Origin: Natrarchaeobaculum sulfurireducens
GTDB taxonomy: Archaea > Halobacteriota > Halobacteria > Halobacteriales > Natrialbaceae
Direction: 5' to 3'
NCBI RefSeq assembly: GCF_003430825.1
Contig: NZ_CP024047.1
Coordinates: 2,666,001 to 2,730,000 of the forward strand
DNA length: 64,000 nt
Every line of letters starts with the position of its first letter. The first letter of the stretch is position 1. The position numbers and the translations under genes were made by a program. Shown here in pieces: positions 1 through 7,539 of this stretch. Below the pieces are notes generated by a model. It made no database searches. It was not told where the DNA came from and saw only the letters and a list, made by a program, of their open reading frames with translations.

Positions 1-86
1 CACCGGTCGTAGAAGTGCTCGTCGACGTGGAGTTCCTCGTAGCTGGGCGTGGGCTTGACCTCCGGGCCGCTCGTCGCGGCGCTCAT
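1..86 (-). CDS. 5' end of an unknown protein, cut by window edge
   Basis: Only the first 28 codons are visible, reading from an ATG at 86-84. The start overlaps the stop of the upstream gene as ATGA, so it continues the same minus-strand operon. The visible N-terminus begins MSAATSGPEV and is polar. Nothing in it identifies a family. Confidence 0.55.
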   Translation of the reverse strand, partial: MSAATSGPEVKPTPSYEELHVDEHFYDR

Positions 87-1021
87 AGGATCACCCCGTA
101 GAACGCGAGCAAAACCCAGAACGTGAGGACGGCGATCACGCCGAGGCCGACCGTCTGTAGTGGCGTCAGCGAGGCGCGGTCGCGAGACGGCACGTCACGA
201 ACGTCGCCGTAACACCCGAGTGCAACGGTGATTGTTCGAGCGCGACCGCGGGTGACGCCGATCTCCTGGCCGACGTCGCCGAGCGTTTCGCACTCGGCAA
301 CCACAGCACGGACATCATCGGGCGTAACGCCATCGGGGAGTTCGACGTCCGGACCGTCGCCGCCGGAACACGCCTTCGGGCCATGGCCCTGCAGCGCTTC
401 CCGGCTATCGAAGTGCTCTCCACACCCATCACAGGTGACGCCGTCGTCGATCGCGTCGACGGTGATCGACTCGGCTTCGATCTCGGTCTCGGGTTCGTCC
501 TGGACGTCGTCGCCAGCATCGGTTTCTGGCGCGTCGTCCGCGACGTCCGCCTCGAGGTCGACGGTGCGTGCCTCTGACAAAGACTCGGTGGTGTCGTCCT
601 CGGTGGCGGTGTCGCGTTCGGCTGTGCTGTTCGGCGTATGGACGCCGTGGTCTTTCATCCGCTTGAACACTGCCGAGTAGCTAACCTCGAAGTGTTCAGC
701 GGCCTCGGAGATCCGACCATCGGCCTCGTCGTAGGCGTACTGAAGATCCTCGGTCGACGTGTGATCGAGGACTTCGGGGTTGTCTTCTCGGTCGGCTTTT
801 TCGTCCTCTTCGATTTCGTTGACGCCGTCCGAACTGTCTTCGGCGGGGCCGACCTCGCCGATCTCGAGGGTGGCGTCCATCGGGATCGTCAGCGCGACCT
901 GTGCCCGGAGTTCGTCGTCGGTCGCGTTGAGAACGCGTGCGCCGTCGACGTCGATTGGCGTCTCCTGGAGTTCGTCGACAACGGCCGCGAGGTGGCGCAG
1001 CGAGTCGGCATTGACCGTCAT
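83..1021 (-). CDS. Putative membrane-anchored zinc-finger/HTH protein
   Basis: 312 residues with an unusual layout. Residues 90-128 look like a helix-turn-helix (SEAAEHFEVSYSAVFKRMKD). An acidic linker follows. A small zinc finger has C197, C200, H213 and C218. Residues 232-268 resemble a second HTH (DVGQEIGVTRGRARTI). A single hydrophobic helix at 288-312 ends the protein. It may be a membrane-tethered DNA-binding regulator, but no family is recognised. The start overlaps the preceding stop (TGATG), so it is translationally coupled in the left operon. Domain calls are by eye. Confidence 0.6.
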   Translation of the reverse strand: MTVNADSLRHLAAVVDELQETPIDVDGARVLNATDDELRAQVALTIPMDATLEIGEVGPAEDSSDGVNEIEEDEKADREDNPEVLDHTSTEDLQYAYDEADGRISEAAEHFEVSYSAVFKRMKDHGVHTPNSTAERDTATEDDTTESLSEARTVDLEADVADDAPETDAGDDVQDEPETEIEAESITVDAIDDGVTCDGCGEHFDSREALQGHGPKACSGGDGPDVELPDGVTPDDVRAVVAECETLGDVGQEIGVTRGRARTITVALGCYGDVRDVPSRDRASLTPLQTVGLGVIAVLTFWVLLAFYGVIL

Positions 1022-2136
1022 CAGTTGTCACCCCCCTCGCGCGTGCGAGAACGTGGGACGGCAGCGTCACCGACGGCGATCCCGTCGTCAGTCGCGACGA
1101 TGGTCTCGCGGCGGAAGATTTCCTCGAGGCCGCCGTCGGTTTGAACGTCTTCGTCGTCGGTATCCGTGTGTAGTGTACGGCCACGATCTCCGTGGACTGG
1201 GATCTCGATCTGGCAGTACACCTCGTCCTTCGGTGGTTTCTGGTAGGCTTCGATGTACCGCACAGTCCGACCGGCGTCTCTTAGCGCGTCCAGGCCGTCA
1301 GGATCGATGTACTCCTGGGCCTCGAGGACGAAACATTTCTCCATCGACTCGTGGACCAGTCCCATCGCGAACCACTCTAGATCCGGCGAGTGGTCTGCGG
1401 CAGCCTCGTTGAATAGCTCAACGAGTGCCTCAGCCTCGGCTTCGGTATCGTCCACACACTGACCACCGTCGGTCACGATCTCTCGTTCACCGGTCTCGGG
1501 ATCGTAGCCCCTGGCCTCGAGCGCCTCACCGAGTGCTTTCCGAAGCGCAACAGCACCCTCGACGTCGAGTAAAAAGTGTTGCTTGCAGTCGTAGCCAGCG
1601 TAGCTGTATGCCGCGGCGATCTCGAAGCCGAACTTTCCACCGGGGACGTTCTGGGCCGAAAACCGGATCTCGTCGCGCTCCCAGTCTTCGACGCGGTAGT
1701 CGATCTCGGCAGAACTGATCTGCAGGAAGAATCGATCGGGGACTGGGAGATCGGTAAACCGGTCTACTTCCTCGCCGCCGTCGGTCACGATCTCTCGAGC
1801 GGTCTGGAACGCGACGTCGTCGGGGACCGTCTCTGCACGCGTGCCTTCGAGCGTGGCCACGCACTCGCGACAGACGGGAACGTCGGCGTAGCGATCGGGT
1901 GCCCAGCGGAGGTCTTCGGTACTCCACTCGAGCGGTGTCTCGACGTCGGTGCCACAGAGGCAGGCGTGTTCGTGCCCGTTGAAGCTTCCGGCGGCGTGCC
2001 AGACGTCGCCGTCGGCACCGAGCACCCACAGATCGAGGTCCTGGTCGGCGGGTCGGCCGTGGTACGCCTCGAGGCGCTCCGGGCAGTGATCGACGTTGTG
2101 GCCTTGCTGTCCACAGAACCCACAGCCGTTACTCAT
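1021..2136 (-). CDS. CCHC zinc-knuckle protein of unknown function
   Basis: 371 residues. The N-terminus carries a CCHC zinc knuckle (C5, C8, H13, C18; CX2CX4HX4C) of the type that binds single-stranded nucleic acid. Two more Cys pairs follow (CLCG and CREC). The motif EIVTDGG occurs twice and a variant VQTDGG once, separating blocks as if linking repeated modules. I chose the ATG at 2136 because the zinc knuckle begins there. A longer in-frame extension would overlap the small gene upstream. Function is unknown. Confidence 0.65.
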   Translation of the reverse strand: MSNGCGFCGQQGHNVDHCPERLEAYHGRPADQDLDLWVLGADGDVWHAAGSFNGHEHACLCGTDVETPLEWSTEDLRWAPDRYADVPVCRECVATLEGTRAETVPDDVAFQTAREIVTDGGEEVDRFTDLPVPDRFFLQISSAEIDYRVEDWERDEIRFSAQNVPGGKFGFEIAAAYSYAGYDCKQHFLLDVEGAVALRKALGEALEARGYDPETGEREIVTDGGQCVDDTEAEAEALVELFNEAAADHSPDLEWFAMGLVHESMEKCFVLEAQEYIDPDGLDALRDAGRTVRYIEAYQKPPKDEVYCQIEIPVHGDRGRTLHTDTDDEDVQTDGGLEEIFRRETIVATDDGIAVGDAAVPRSRTREGGDN

Positions 2137-2272
2137 CATCCTCACCTCCGGCGGGCTCGGCGATGTGCAGTTCGTCCTCACCCGTGTCGACGAGGATCTG
2201 CTGGTCACCGACGCGGATCGACGACGCGGCGGCGCGGTCGATCGTCCCGACGCTCTGGTAGCGGACGCTCAT
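2129..2272 (-). CDS. Small hypothetical protein (47 aa)
   Basis: A 47-residue ORF starting MSVRYQSVGT, with an acidic C-terminus. Its start forms an ATGA overlap with the upstream gene, and its stop overlaps the start of the zinc-knuckle gene, so it fits a coupled operon exactly. No motif is recognised. Confidence 0.5.
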   Translation of the reverse strand: MSVRYQSVGTIDRAAASSIRVGDQQILVDTGEDELHIAEPAGGEDDE

Positions 2273-3012
2273 GCATCCACCCCACTGTCGCCGAGCGTGG
2301 ACTGTTCGACGCCCTGTTTCTCTTCGGGTTCGGCAGCTGGGTCGAACGTCGCGATCGGGACGATCTCTTCGTTGATGAACCGCCCGAGCAGCTCGGGTTT
2401 CATCTCGGCGGGTTCCCAGATCGCGAGGTAGCCACTGGCGTAGATCACCAGCCGGATGTGCACGTCGTTCCAGAACGTCGTCAGTGCAACGCCGACGTCG
2501 GCGTTGACCGCGGTGGCTTTGAGCGCACCGTGGCCCCACTCGATCGAGACGTCATCGAGGTTCGACTCGTTCGTCGACATCTCGACCGTGAACGTCCGGC
2601 CTTCATCGCGCTGGGTGCGGACGAACTCCCACGGCTTGAGGCGGACGGGTGAGATCTCCGGCCCGGTGACTTTCGAGAACTCGTTGAACGGCCAGTCGGG
2701 TTCGTGCTCGAGGTCGCTCGAGTGGGTGCGCTCGGCGAGCACCCACCCCTCGCCGCTGACGTCGGCGACGAACTTGCTGGCGACGCGGCGGCTGACCGTT
2801 CGCGTCTCGGTGTCGATCTCGTGGCCGTCGAGAAGGACTCGCTCGGTCTGTTTGGGGACGTCTCCGGCGACCATCCCCGACTGGATGATCAGCTCGTCGT
2901 CCAGGTAGGTCTGGGTCTCCTCGACGTGGACCGCGCGACCGGTCTGGTCGTGGTAGTTCTCGAGGGGTTCGGAAGCGGGCTCAGAGAGGAATCCGAGTTG
3001 GCCGGCGATCAT
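2269..3012 (-). CDS. Hypothetical protein (247 aa)
   Basis: 247 residues, acidic and soluble with no transmembrane segment. It is coupled by ATGA overlaps at both ends. The middle is beta-rich by eye and the C-terminus is polar. I do not recognise a family. The context is an operon of unknown small proteins typical of virus or plasmid accessory regions. Confidence 0.6.
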   Translation of the reverse strand: MIAGQLGFLSEPASEPLENYHDQTGRAVHVEETQTYLDDELIIQSGMVAGDVPKQTERVLLDGHEIDTETRTVSRRVASKFVADVSGEGWVLAERTHSSDLEHEPDWPFNEFSKVTGPEISPVRLKPWEFVRTQRDEGRTFTVEMSTNESNLDDVSIEWGHGALKATAVNADVGVALTTFWNDVHIRLVIYASGYLAIWEPAEMKPELLGRFINEEIVPIATFDPAAEPEEKQGVEQSTLGDSGVDA

Positions 3013-3293
3013 AGCACATCGACCTCGTCAGACTCGGGATCGATCACGTCGATTCCCTGTTGTTCGACCTCTACCCGGAACTCGTCGTACAAAAGCGTCG
3101 CAAGCCGCGGCGTCACAGCCTCGGGCTTCGGCCCGTCGCCCATGTCGCCTTTCGCAATCGACGGCTCGAACGTTTCGTACCCGTTGACGCTGTTGACGTA
3201 GTGGTGTTGGCTGATGCTGGCGTGGTTGTACACATCGACTCGCTCACCGTCTTTTTCGACGGTGATGCGGTCGCGGCAGGTGAGATCCATCAC
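3009..3293 (-). CDS. Hypothetical protein (94 aa)
   Basis: 94 residues starting MMDLTCRDRI, coupled by ATGA overlaps on both sides. It is polar with no visible metal-binding or HTH motif. Support comes from its tight fit in the operon and its haloarchaeal acidic composition. Confidence 0.55.
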   Translation of the reverse strand: MMDLTCRDRITVEKDGERVDVYNHASISQHHYVNSVNGYETFEPSIAKGDMGDGPKPEAVTPRLATLLYDEFRVEVEQQGIDVIDPESDEVDVL

Positions 3294-3559
3294 TGCTCAC
3301 CCCCGCTAAAGCCGACACACTCACCGACGACGTCGGCGATCTTCCGGCCTTCGACGAACTCCTTGAACTCCTCGGAACTCATCGGTTCGGGGAGGTGGAT
3401 CAACGCGCGGCGCTCGTAGGTGATGCGTTCCATCAGCGTCGCGTCATCGTCGGTGTCGGTGAACTTCGCGTAGGAGAACTCGGCACTCTCTTTCCCACGG
3501 AAGAGGTGGAGTCCGCCACTCTCGTCCTCGGCGATGGTGGCGTACTTCGAGGCCGTCAT
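3290..3559 (-). CDS. Hypothetical protein (89 aa)
   Basis: 89 residues, ATGA-coupled to both neighbours. The N-terminal half looks like a short beta-sheet module and the C-terminal half is helical (SSEEFKEFVEGRKIADVVGE). No family recognised. Confidence 0.55.
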   Translation of the reverse strand: MTASKYATIAEDESGGLHLFRGKESAEFSYAKFTDTDDDATLMERITYERRALIHLPEPMSSEEFKEFVEGRKIADVVGECVGFSGGEQ

Positions 3560-3918
3560 CGCACATCACCCACCGAGATCGCGTGGTTGGTGACGAGCCA
3601 CTCGCCAGTGGTTCGGCCTTCGACGGCAAATTGCTGCCCGCCAGTCGTGTAGTAGCCTGGCAGTCGGCGTGGTCGTAGCGTCTTCCGTTCGGCCGCGTCA
3701 AACGCACGGACGACCGCGAGCTCGCGATCGGTCGGGCGGCTGTCTTTCAGGTCGGCAAGCACTCGGGCGGCGTCCTCGACGGACACCTGGGGGCGCTCGA
3801 GGATCGGAATCTCGGCGTCGTCGCTTGCGGTGGTGCAGTCGGCTGCACTCGTCTCAAATGCGATACTCCTATCACTTTGCCGGGCGTTCTCACGCCCGGC
3901 TGGGTCTTTCTCAGACAT
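3556..3918 (-). CDS. Hypothetical protein, first gene of the left operon
   Basis: 120 residues. A low-complexity polar N-terminus is followed by a helical segment and a short basic/beta C-terminus (YYTTGGQQFAVEGRTTGEWL). It is the promoter-proximal gene of the run of ATGA-coupled genes that continues to the left edge. No function can be assigned. Confidence 0.55.
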   Translation of the reverse strand: MSEKDPAGRENARQSDRSIAFETSAADCTTASDDAEIPILERPQVSVEDAARVLADLKDSRPTDRELAVVRAFDAAERKTLRPRRLPGYYTTGGQQFAVEGRTTGEWLVTNHAISVGDVR

Positions 3919-4197
3919 GTTGGATCTGGCCCGCGGACAGCCGGAGCGCGACTGCTTTGGAAGGTTGGGCGCGCTCCGGTGGTGCCCGCGAGTAGTTGGT
4001 TCTGATGTAGGTCACGAACACCTACTAAACTAACCCGCGTCGTTTCGAAACAGGTCAGTCGGAGTAATCGCTGGTTAGCAGCTCCAAAGGCTGCCGTACC
4101 GCCAGCGTAACAATATCCGCGTGTTGCGTTCGTGACCATGCGTTCAGTCCTCGGTCGGGTGCTAGAGACACCCGGCTCACTGCTGTTGATTGGTTAG
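3919..4197. other. Gene-free stretch with ORB-like box
   Basis: 279 bases with no convincing ORF. They separate the left operon from the minus-strand AbrB gene. The stretch holds one copy of a 15-bp repeat (4041-4055) that recurs upstream of the Orc1/Cdc6 gene. No clear TATA box for the left operon was found. Confidence 0.6.
4041..4055 (+). repeat. ORB-like box, copy 1
   Basis: CGTTTCGAAACAGGT, identical to positions 5862-5876 and in the same orientation. It has a palindromic core (GTTTCGAAAC) and an asymmetric AGGT tail. That layout resembles archaeal origin recognition boxes, which have a dyad plus a G-containing flank. The two copies bracket the AbrB pair and the initiator gene. Confidence 0.5.
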
Positions 4198-4398
4198 CTA
4201 TGCGTCGGTGTTACGGTGGATTTGGATCGTCTCCCCACCGATGTCGGCCTCGAGTGTTGCTCTGTCACCTTCCGACATTCCTGCAGACTGCAGGATCTCC
4301 GGCGGAATCGAGACAACGAAGCTGTTGCCCGATTTCCGGATGCTTCGCTCGGCGCGTGTTTTGTTTTCATTCGGATCGACATCGACCGACATACACAT
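4198..4398 (-). CDS. AbrB/SpoVT-type swapped-hairpin regulator
   Basis: 66 residues with the AbrB/MazE core SIRKSGNSFVVSIPPEIL followed by GMSEGDRATLEAD. It is expected to form a dimeric DNA-binding beta-barrel and act as a transcription regulator or antitoxin-like protein. A TATA-like ATTTTAG on the minus strand about 25 bases upstream suggests a leaderless start at 4398; a second ATG lies at 4392. It is transcribed divergently from a paralogous AbrB gene at 4493. No toxin gene lies next to it, so a regulator role is more likely than a toxin-antitoxin role. Confidence 0.75.
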   Translation of the reverse strand: MCMSVDVDPNENKTRAERSIRKSGNSFVVSIPPEILQSAGMSEGDRATLEADIGGETIQIHRNTDA

Positions 4399-4492
4399 GT
4401 CTTATTCTCTGTCTCACTAAAATCTTCCTATGAGTGCAGACTGGCGATAGCTTTTTCTGTGTATACATTCTCGTCTTATTCGAGTAAGACCT
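4399..4492. promoter_or_regulatory. Shared divergent promoter/operator of the AbrB pair
   Basis: 94 bases between two divergent AbrB genes. An inverted repeat with 6-bp arms GTCTTA/TAAGAC around TTCGAG lies at 4473-4490, directly before the plus-strand ATG. Its half-site GTCTTATT recurs at 4399-4406 next to the minus-strand start. This layout suits mutual or self repression by the AbrB proteins. Confidence 0.5.
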
Positions 4493-4732
4493 ATGGCACT
4501 CGCTCAGAAATCCCTGGATATGGGGAACAGCGTTGAAATCGACTGGGAACAAGGTACGGTGACTGCAGAACGGAAACTGCGATCCTCTGGCAATAGCACT
4601 GTGCTTACGATCCCCGAAGAGGTTTACCAGTCAATCGGACTGTGCGAGGGTCAACAAGTTGAAATCGTCGCTGACAAGAATGAAGACGTAATTCGCATCC
4701 GTTCCGCAGAAGAAGGGGCCAGCGGCGAATGA
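4493..4732 (+). CDS. AbrB/SpoVT-type swapped-hairpin regulator
   Basis: 79 residues with the AbrB core KLRSSGNSTVLTIPEEVY followed by GLCEGQQVEIVAD. It matches the minus-strand neighbour along the whole hairpin, so the two are paralogues. It starts immediately after an inverted repeat that could be its own operator. It may act as one half of a two-repressor switch for the element. The C-terminus is a short polar tail. Confidence 0.75.
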   Translation: MALAQKSLDMGNSVEIDWEQGTVTAERKLRSSGNSTVLTIPEEVYQSIGLCEGQQVEIVADKNEDVIRIRSAEEGASGE

Positions 4733-4741
4733 AAATTTGAC

Positions 4742-5818
4742 TTACCGACAATCGCCGACGACGGCTCTGTCTATCTCAAAGTCCACAGGCGCTTCTAACT
4801 CCGGATCGATGACCTCGTACACTTTCGAGTTCGTCTCACCGGGCATCTCGAGCAGGTCATAGTCAGCCATTTTCGCGAGATAGTCCCACGCCCGTCGCCA
4901 GGTCACGGGATCGCGGTCGCGCCCTTCGAAGATCATCTCCTGGTGTTCGTCGTACGCCGCACGCATTTCGCTTCCGTCGACTGGCCCGATCGCGCGCACG
5001 AGTTCGTACAGTCGAAGGTAGGGGACCGGCAAACTCCGAAGATTGTCTTTGCGGATCATCTGCATCGCACGATCGAACGAGTCTTCGATGTCTTTGTCGA
5101 GGATGGTGTCGTGGTGGCGCTCGTCGGCGATCTTCGCAGCGGCCAGCACCGACTTGATCGCCCAGCGGGCGACCCCGCCGGTCTCGTCGGCGATCCACTC
5201 GAGTTGGGCGACGTCGATCGGCTGCCCGATCAGGCCGTGTTCGACGCGCGGCTCGAGGATGTCAACGAGCTCGTCGACGTGATATTTCTGGAACGGGACC
5301 TGCGAGTCACCGTGAAACCGTGGCTGGATGTTGCGGTCGACGCGCGAGAGCCACTCGGTATCGGAGTGGGTGATCGCGATCACCGAGATACCGTCGATCG
5401 AGTAGAGATCCCGAAGCACGCCCAAATCAGGGATGACGTCGGCTTCGTCGAGCATCAACACGTAGGGGCCAGAGACGACGTCGTCCAGCGCCTCGAGGAG
5501 ATCGGCCCGTGGCTGGTTGCGGTGAACGACCGTTCGGTTTCGATGGCGAGTGATGGCTTCATGCAGGATGCCGTTACACGTCTGGTCCGAACACTCGATG
5601 AGCGACCACTCGAGGCCCCACTGCTGGCGGAGATTGCGAAGCATGTAGCGAGCCGACGCTGTCTTCCCGACGCCGGAGGGGCCGTGGATCAGAACGTCGT
5701 TTGCCGAAAGGCCGTGTTCAGTGCGGCCTAACGACCGAGAGAGTGATTGGAGCTCGTCGTGTCGATGGAGGATCTGGGTTTCGTACTTGTCTTCGAACAC
5801 CCAGCGATTTTTAATCAT
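4742..5818 (-). CDS. Orc1/Cdc6-family replication initiator
   Basis: 358 residues. It has AAA+ ATPase motifs (Walker A GPSGVGKT at 46-53, Walker B LMLDEAD at 121-127) followed by a lid and a C-terminal winged-helix-like part (about 260-350). It should bind origin DNA and load MCM. It is shorter than typical chromosomal Orc1 proteins (about 400 residues), as in many plasmid or viral copies. A TATA-like element near 5846 and an ORB-like box at 5862-5876 lie just upstream, suggesting autoregulation or an adjacent origin. The neighbours are small regulators. Confidence 0.85.
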   Translation of the reverse strand: MIKNRWVFEDKYETQILHRHDELQSLSRSLGRTEHGLSANDVLIHGPSGVGKTASARYMLRNLRQQWGLEWSLIECSDQTCNGILHEAITRHRNRTVVHRNQPRADLLEALDDVVSGPYVLMLDEADVIPDLGVLRDLYSIDGISVIAITHSDTEWLSRVDRNIQPRFHGDSQVPFQKYHVDELVDILEPRVEHGLIGQPIDVAQLEWIADETGGVARWAIKSVLAAAKIADERHHDTILDKDIEDSFDRAMQMIRKDNLRSLPVPYLRLYELVRAIGPVDGSEMRAAYDEHQEMIFEGRDRDPVTWRRAWDYLAKMADYDLLEMPGETNSKVYEVIDPELEAPVDFEIDRAVVGDCR

Positions 5819-5861
5819 TACCGACAGTGTCGATGACTGACCTAAAAGCGGTGACGGGCAC

Positions 5862-5876
5862 CGTTTCGAAACAGGT
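5862..5876 (+). repeat. ORB-like box, copy 2, upstream of the initiator gene
   Basis: Exact second copy of CGTTTCGAAACAGGT, 44 bases upstream of the Orc1/Cdc6 start codon. Haloarchaeal orc1/cdc6 genes often sit beside the origin they recognise, so this is the best origin candidate on the left side of the window. Confidence 0.5.
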
Positions 5877-5881
5877 GCCGA

Positions 5882-6022
5882 TCACACTTCCCGACGTTGG
5901 CAACGTTGAACCCAACCCTGCCGTTGAAGAACCGTCAGGTACAGTGTTGCCTTGGCGTCGTCGAGGTCGTCCACAGTGTGCACAAGCACGCCGAACTCAT
6001 CTTCGATCTCGACGGCGGCCAT
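5882..6022 (-). CDS. Small acidic hypothetical protein (46 aa)
   Basis: Starts MAAVEIEDEF at 6022, preceded by a good Shine-Dalgarno GGGAG about five bases upstream, which decides this start over a longer in-frame extension. 46 residues, ending QRREV. It lies between the HalOD1 gene and the origin candidate. No family recognised. Confidence 0.45.
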   Translation of the reverse strand: MAAVEIEDEFGVLVHTVDDLDDAKATLYLTVLQRQGWVQRCQRREV

Positions 6023-6104
6023 TTCACTCCCTCGAGCTACGCGATCGCGACGGACGTGAATGGCACTGACGTATCGCGCGAATCGACTCTTGTGGCTAGG
6101 CGAT

Positions 6105-6431
6105 CTAGTCTTCAAAGACTGGCTCGGGCTCGTTGAGGTCGGTTCCGTCGCAGATCCGAACTATCCCATCGGATCGGACGAACACGTTCCACTGCTCGAC
6201 TGTAAAACTCAGGACCACGTCCCCGGTGAGTTTCTCGCTGGCCTCGAACAGTTGATTGAGAGCTCCACAATCAATGTAGTCGTGGAGTGGTGGGAGCTCT
6301 GCGATCTCCTTTCCAGTGACATCCGCAAGAGCCTCGGCGATCATCACTACCGGAGCGTCGGTCTTGTCGTCGTATTCCGTATCCACAACTGGTGTGCATC
6401 GGCGGTGGAGCTCAAGGCTTCCCGTTGCCAT
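6105..6431 (-). CDS. HalOD1 output-domain protein
   Basis: 108 residues matching the haloarchaeal output domain HalOD1: an N-terminal helix region (VVMIAEALADVTGKEIAELP), an L-x-D-Y/I-x-D-x-x-A-L-x-x-L helix, then a beta pair ending in VFVRSDGIVRIC. The domain is common in haloarchaeal signalling and is often free-standing. A TATA box (TATATA, about 6450-6456) places transcription start near the ATG, so the mRNA is probably leaderless. A perfect 16-bp palindrome lies just upstream. Confidence 0.7.
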   Translation of the reverse strand: MATGSLELHRRCTPVVDTEYDDKTDAPVVMIAEALADVTGKEIAELPPLHDYIDCGALNQLFEASEKLTGDVVLSFTVEQWNVFVRSDGIVRICDGTDLNEPEPVFED

Positions 6432-6449
6432 GCTAACTCTTCAGAATCT

Positions 6450-6497
6450 CTATATAATGAATTTACTGGCCACGAGTGCAATTCAGTTTAAACTGAA
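6450..6497 (-). promoter_or_regulatory. Promoter and 16-bp palindromic operator of the HalOD1 gene
   Basis: A TATA box around 6450-6456 and a perfect palindrome TTCAGTTTAAACTGAA at 6482-6497 sit upstream of the HalOD1 start. A dimeric repressor could occupy the palindrome, and the winged-helix gene at 6731 is a candidate. The rest of 6432-6730 holds no ORF I trust. Confidence 0.45.
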
Positions 6498-6730
6498 GTA
6501 AACTGGCTGGGCTATCAACATAATTCACGCGGAGAACGAAATCACCGAGATGGCGATCGGTGATGTCCCGTTCGATGATGTTCACCCCCCATCGAGACGA
6601 GAGTCCGGTTATCAAACCGATGGCAACGATAGTGGACAATCTCGCCAAGTGAAACGTCATTAGACTCTATTGTCAAGTTTGTGGCCGCGAGACCATCCAT
6701 TAGAAATGCGTCGGTGCTCGAGTGGGTCCG

Positions 6731-7081
6731 TCAGTCGTCGTCTCCGGCGGCCATCTCCTGTGTGCCGTCACTCGACGACCGGCTGGTTTCCGCTGCGGAT
6801 GGTTTCATTGCGTTCTCGAGCAGTGCCTCGAAGTCGTCGACTTCTTCGTACTGATCTTGGTAGTGCAGTGCTGTTCGTCCGTAGTCGTTGATCTCGTAAA
6901 GGCCACTATGTTCTACAGGGCCGATTTTATTGACCAGCCCGTAATCTTGGAGCACTGGCAGTCTGACGTTGATGTTCTTACGCGTTCTATCGATGTGGTG
7001 CGAGAGGTTCGTGGCAACATTTCGACCGTGTTCCTCAAGCCCCTCGAGGATGAGAAAATCAGTCTCGTATCGAAGCTTCAT
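6731..7081 (-). CDS. phiH1-repressor-like winged-helix regulator
   Basis: 116 residues. The first about 75 form a winged helix (FLILEGLEEHGRNVATNLS, then NVRLPVLQDYGLVNKIGP, then GLYEINDYGRTAL), the pattern seen in haloarchaeal phiH1-type repressors. The tail is acidic and Ser-rich. In this context it may be the lysogeny or copy-control repressor. A GGGGGA stretch about eight bases before the ATG supports the start at 7081. Confidence 0.65.
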   Translation of the reverse strand: MKLRYETDFLILEGLEEHGRNVATNLSHHIDRTRKNINVRLPVLQDYGLVNKIGPVEHSGLYEINDYGRTALHYQDQYEEVDDFEALLENAMKPSAAETSRSSSDGTQEMAAGDDD

Positions 7082-7190
7082 TGTGTGGTAATCCCCCGGC
7101 CGAGTTTAGGTTGGAGTTACTACATATCTTTGATGGCCACAAACGTCGGAAAGTACGATCTGTTCGCTAGCGGCGGTACAGTTACGGCCC

Positions 7191-7310
7191 GATCGCGTCG
7201 TCACGGTCGCCTTCCAGGAGGCGATCAAGAAGGCCCACCCAGATCACGGCGGCTCACACGAACAACTCGAGCGCGTGCGTGAGGCTCGTGACGCGATGCT
7301 CGAGGACTGA
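7191..7310 (+). pseudogene. Remnant of a J-domain protein
   Basis: One frame reads a J-domain helix with the diagnostic HPD loop (AFQEAIKKAHPDHGGSHEQL, then VREARDAMLED) and ends at a TGA at 7308-7310. The open frame goes back only to 7134, where a TGA closes it, and it has no ATG or GTG. The N-terminal helix of the J domain is therefore missing or frameshifted. Such J-domain proteins (Hsp70 cochaperone-like) are common on haloarchaeal viruses and plasmids. I read this as a decayed copy. Confidence 0.5.
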
Positions 7311-7395
7311 CGACGCCGGAGACCGTGCTATCAAACAGATCGAGTGCGGTCTAAACCCTGTGGATTAATTATCGTTAATGGGGATAGTTCGACCG

Positions 7396-7539
7396 ATGCG
7401 TGGTACTCCAGACATCTTGCTCGAGGCAGGACCGGATTCAGATGTTGAACTCGTAGTTGGCTACCGACTCGACGGTGACCTGCACGTCCTCGGTGAGGCT
7501 GATAGCGGCCGCGTTGAGCTCCACCAGGGAAGTTCCTAA
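7396..7539 (+). CDS. Possible small protein (47 aa)
   Basis: Starts MRGTPDILLEAG and ends ELHQGSS. A GGGGAT stretch lies about 11 bases upstream. An in-frame ATG also exists at 7378. The composition is acidic like real haloarchaeal proteins, but the ORF is short and no homologue is recognised. Confidence 0.35.
   Translation: MRGTPDILLEAGPDSDVELVVGYRLDGDLHVLGEADSGRVELHQGSS

Noticed and set aside
4198-4732. AbrB genes as toxin-antitoxin antitoxins
   Set aside because: No PIN, MazF or other toxin gene adjoins either of them.
6463-6660. A 65-codon minus-strand ORF between HalOD1 and the winged-helix gene
   Set aside because: It overlaps the HalOD1 promoter palindrome and lacks acidic haloarchaeal composition and a ribosome-binding site.
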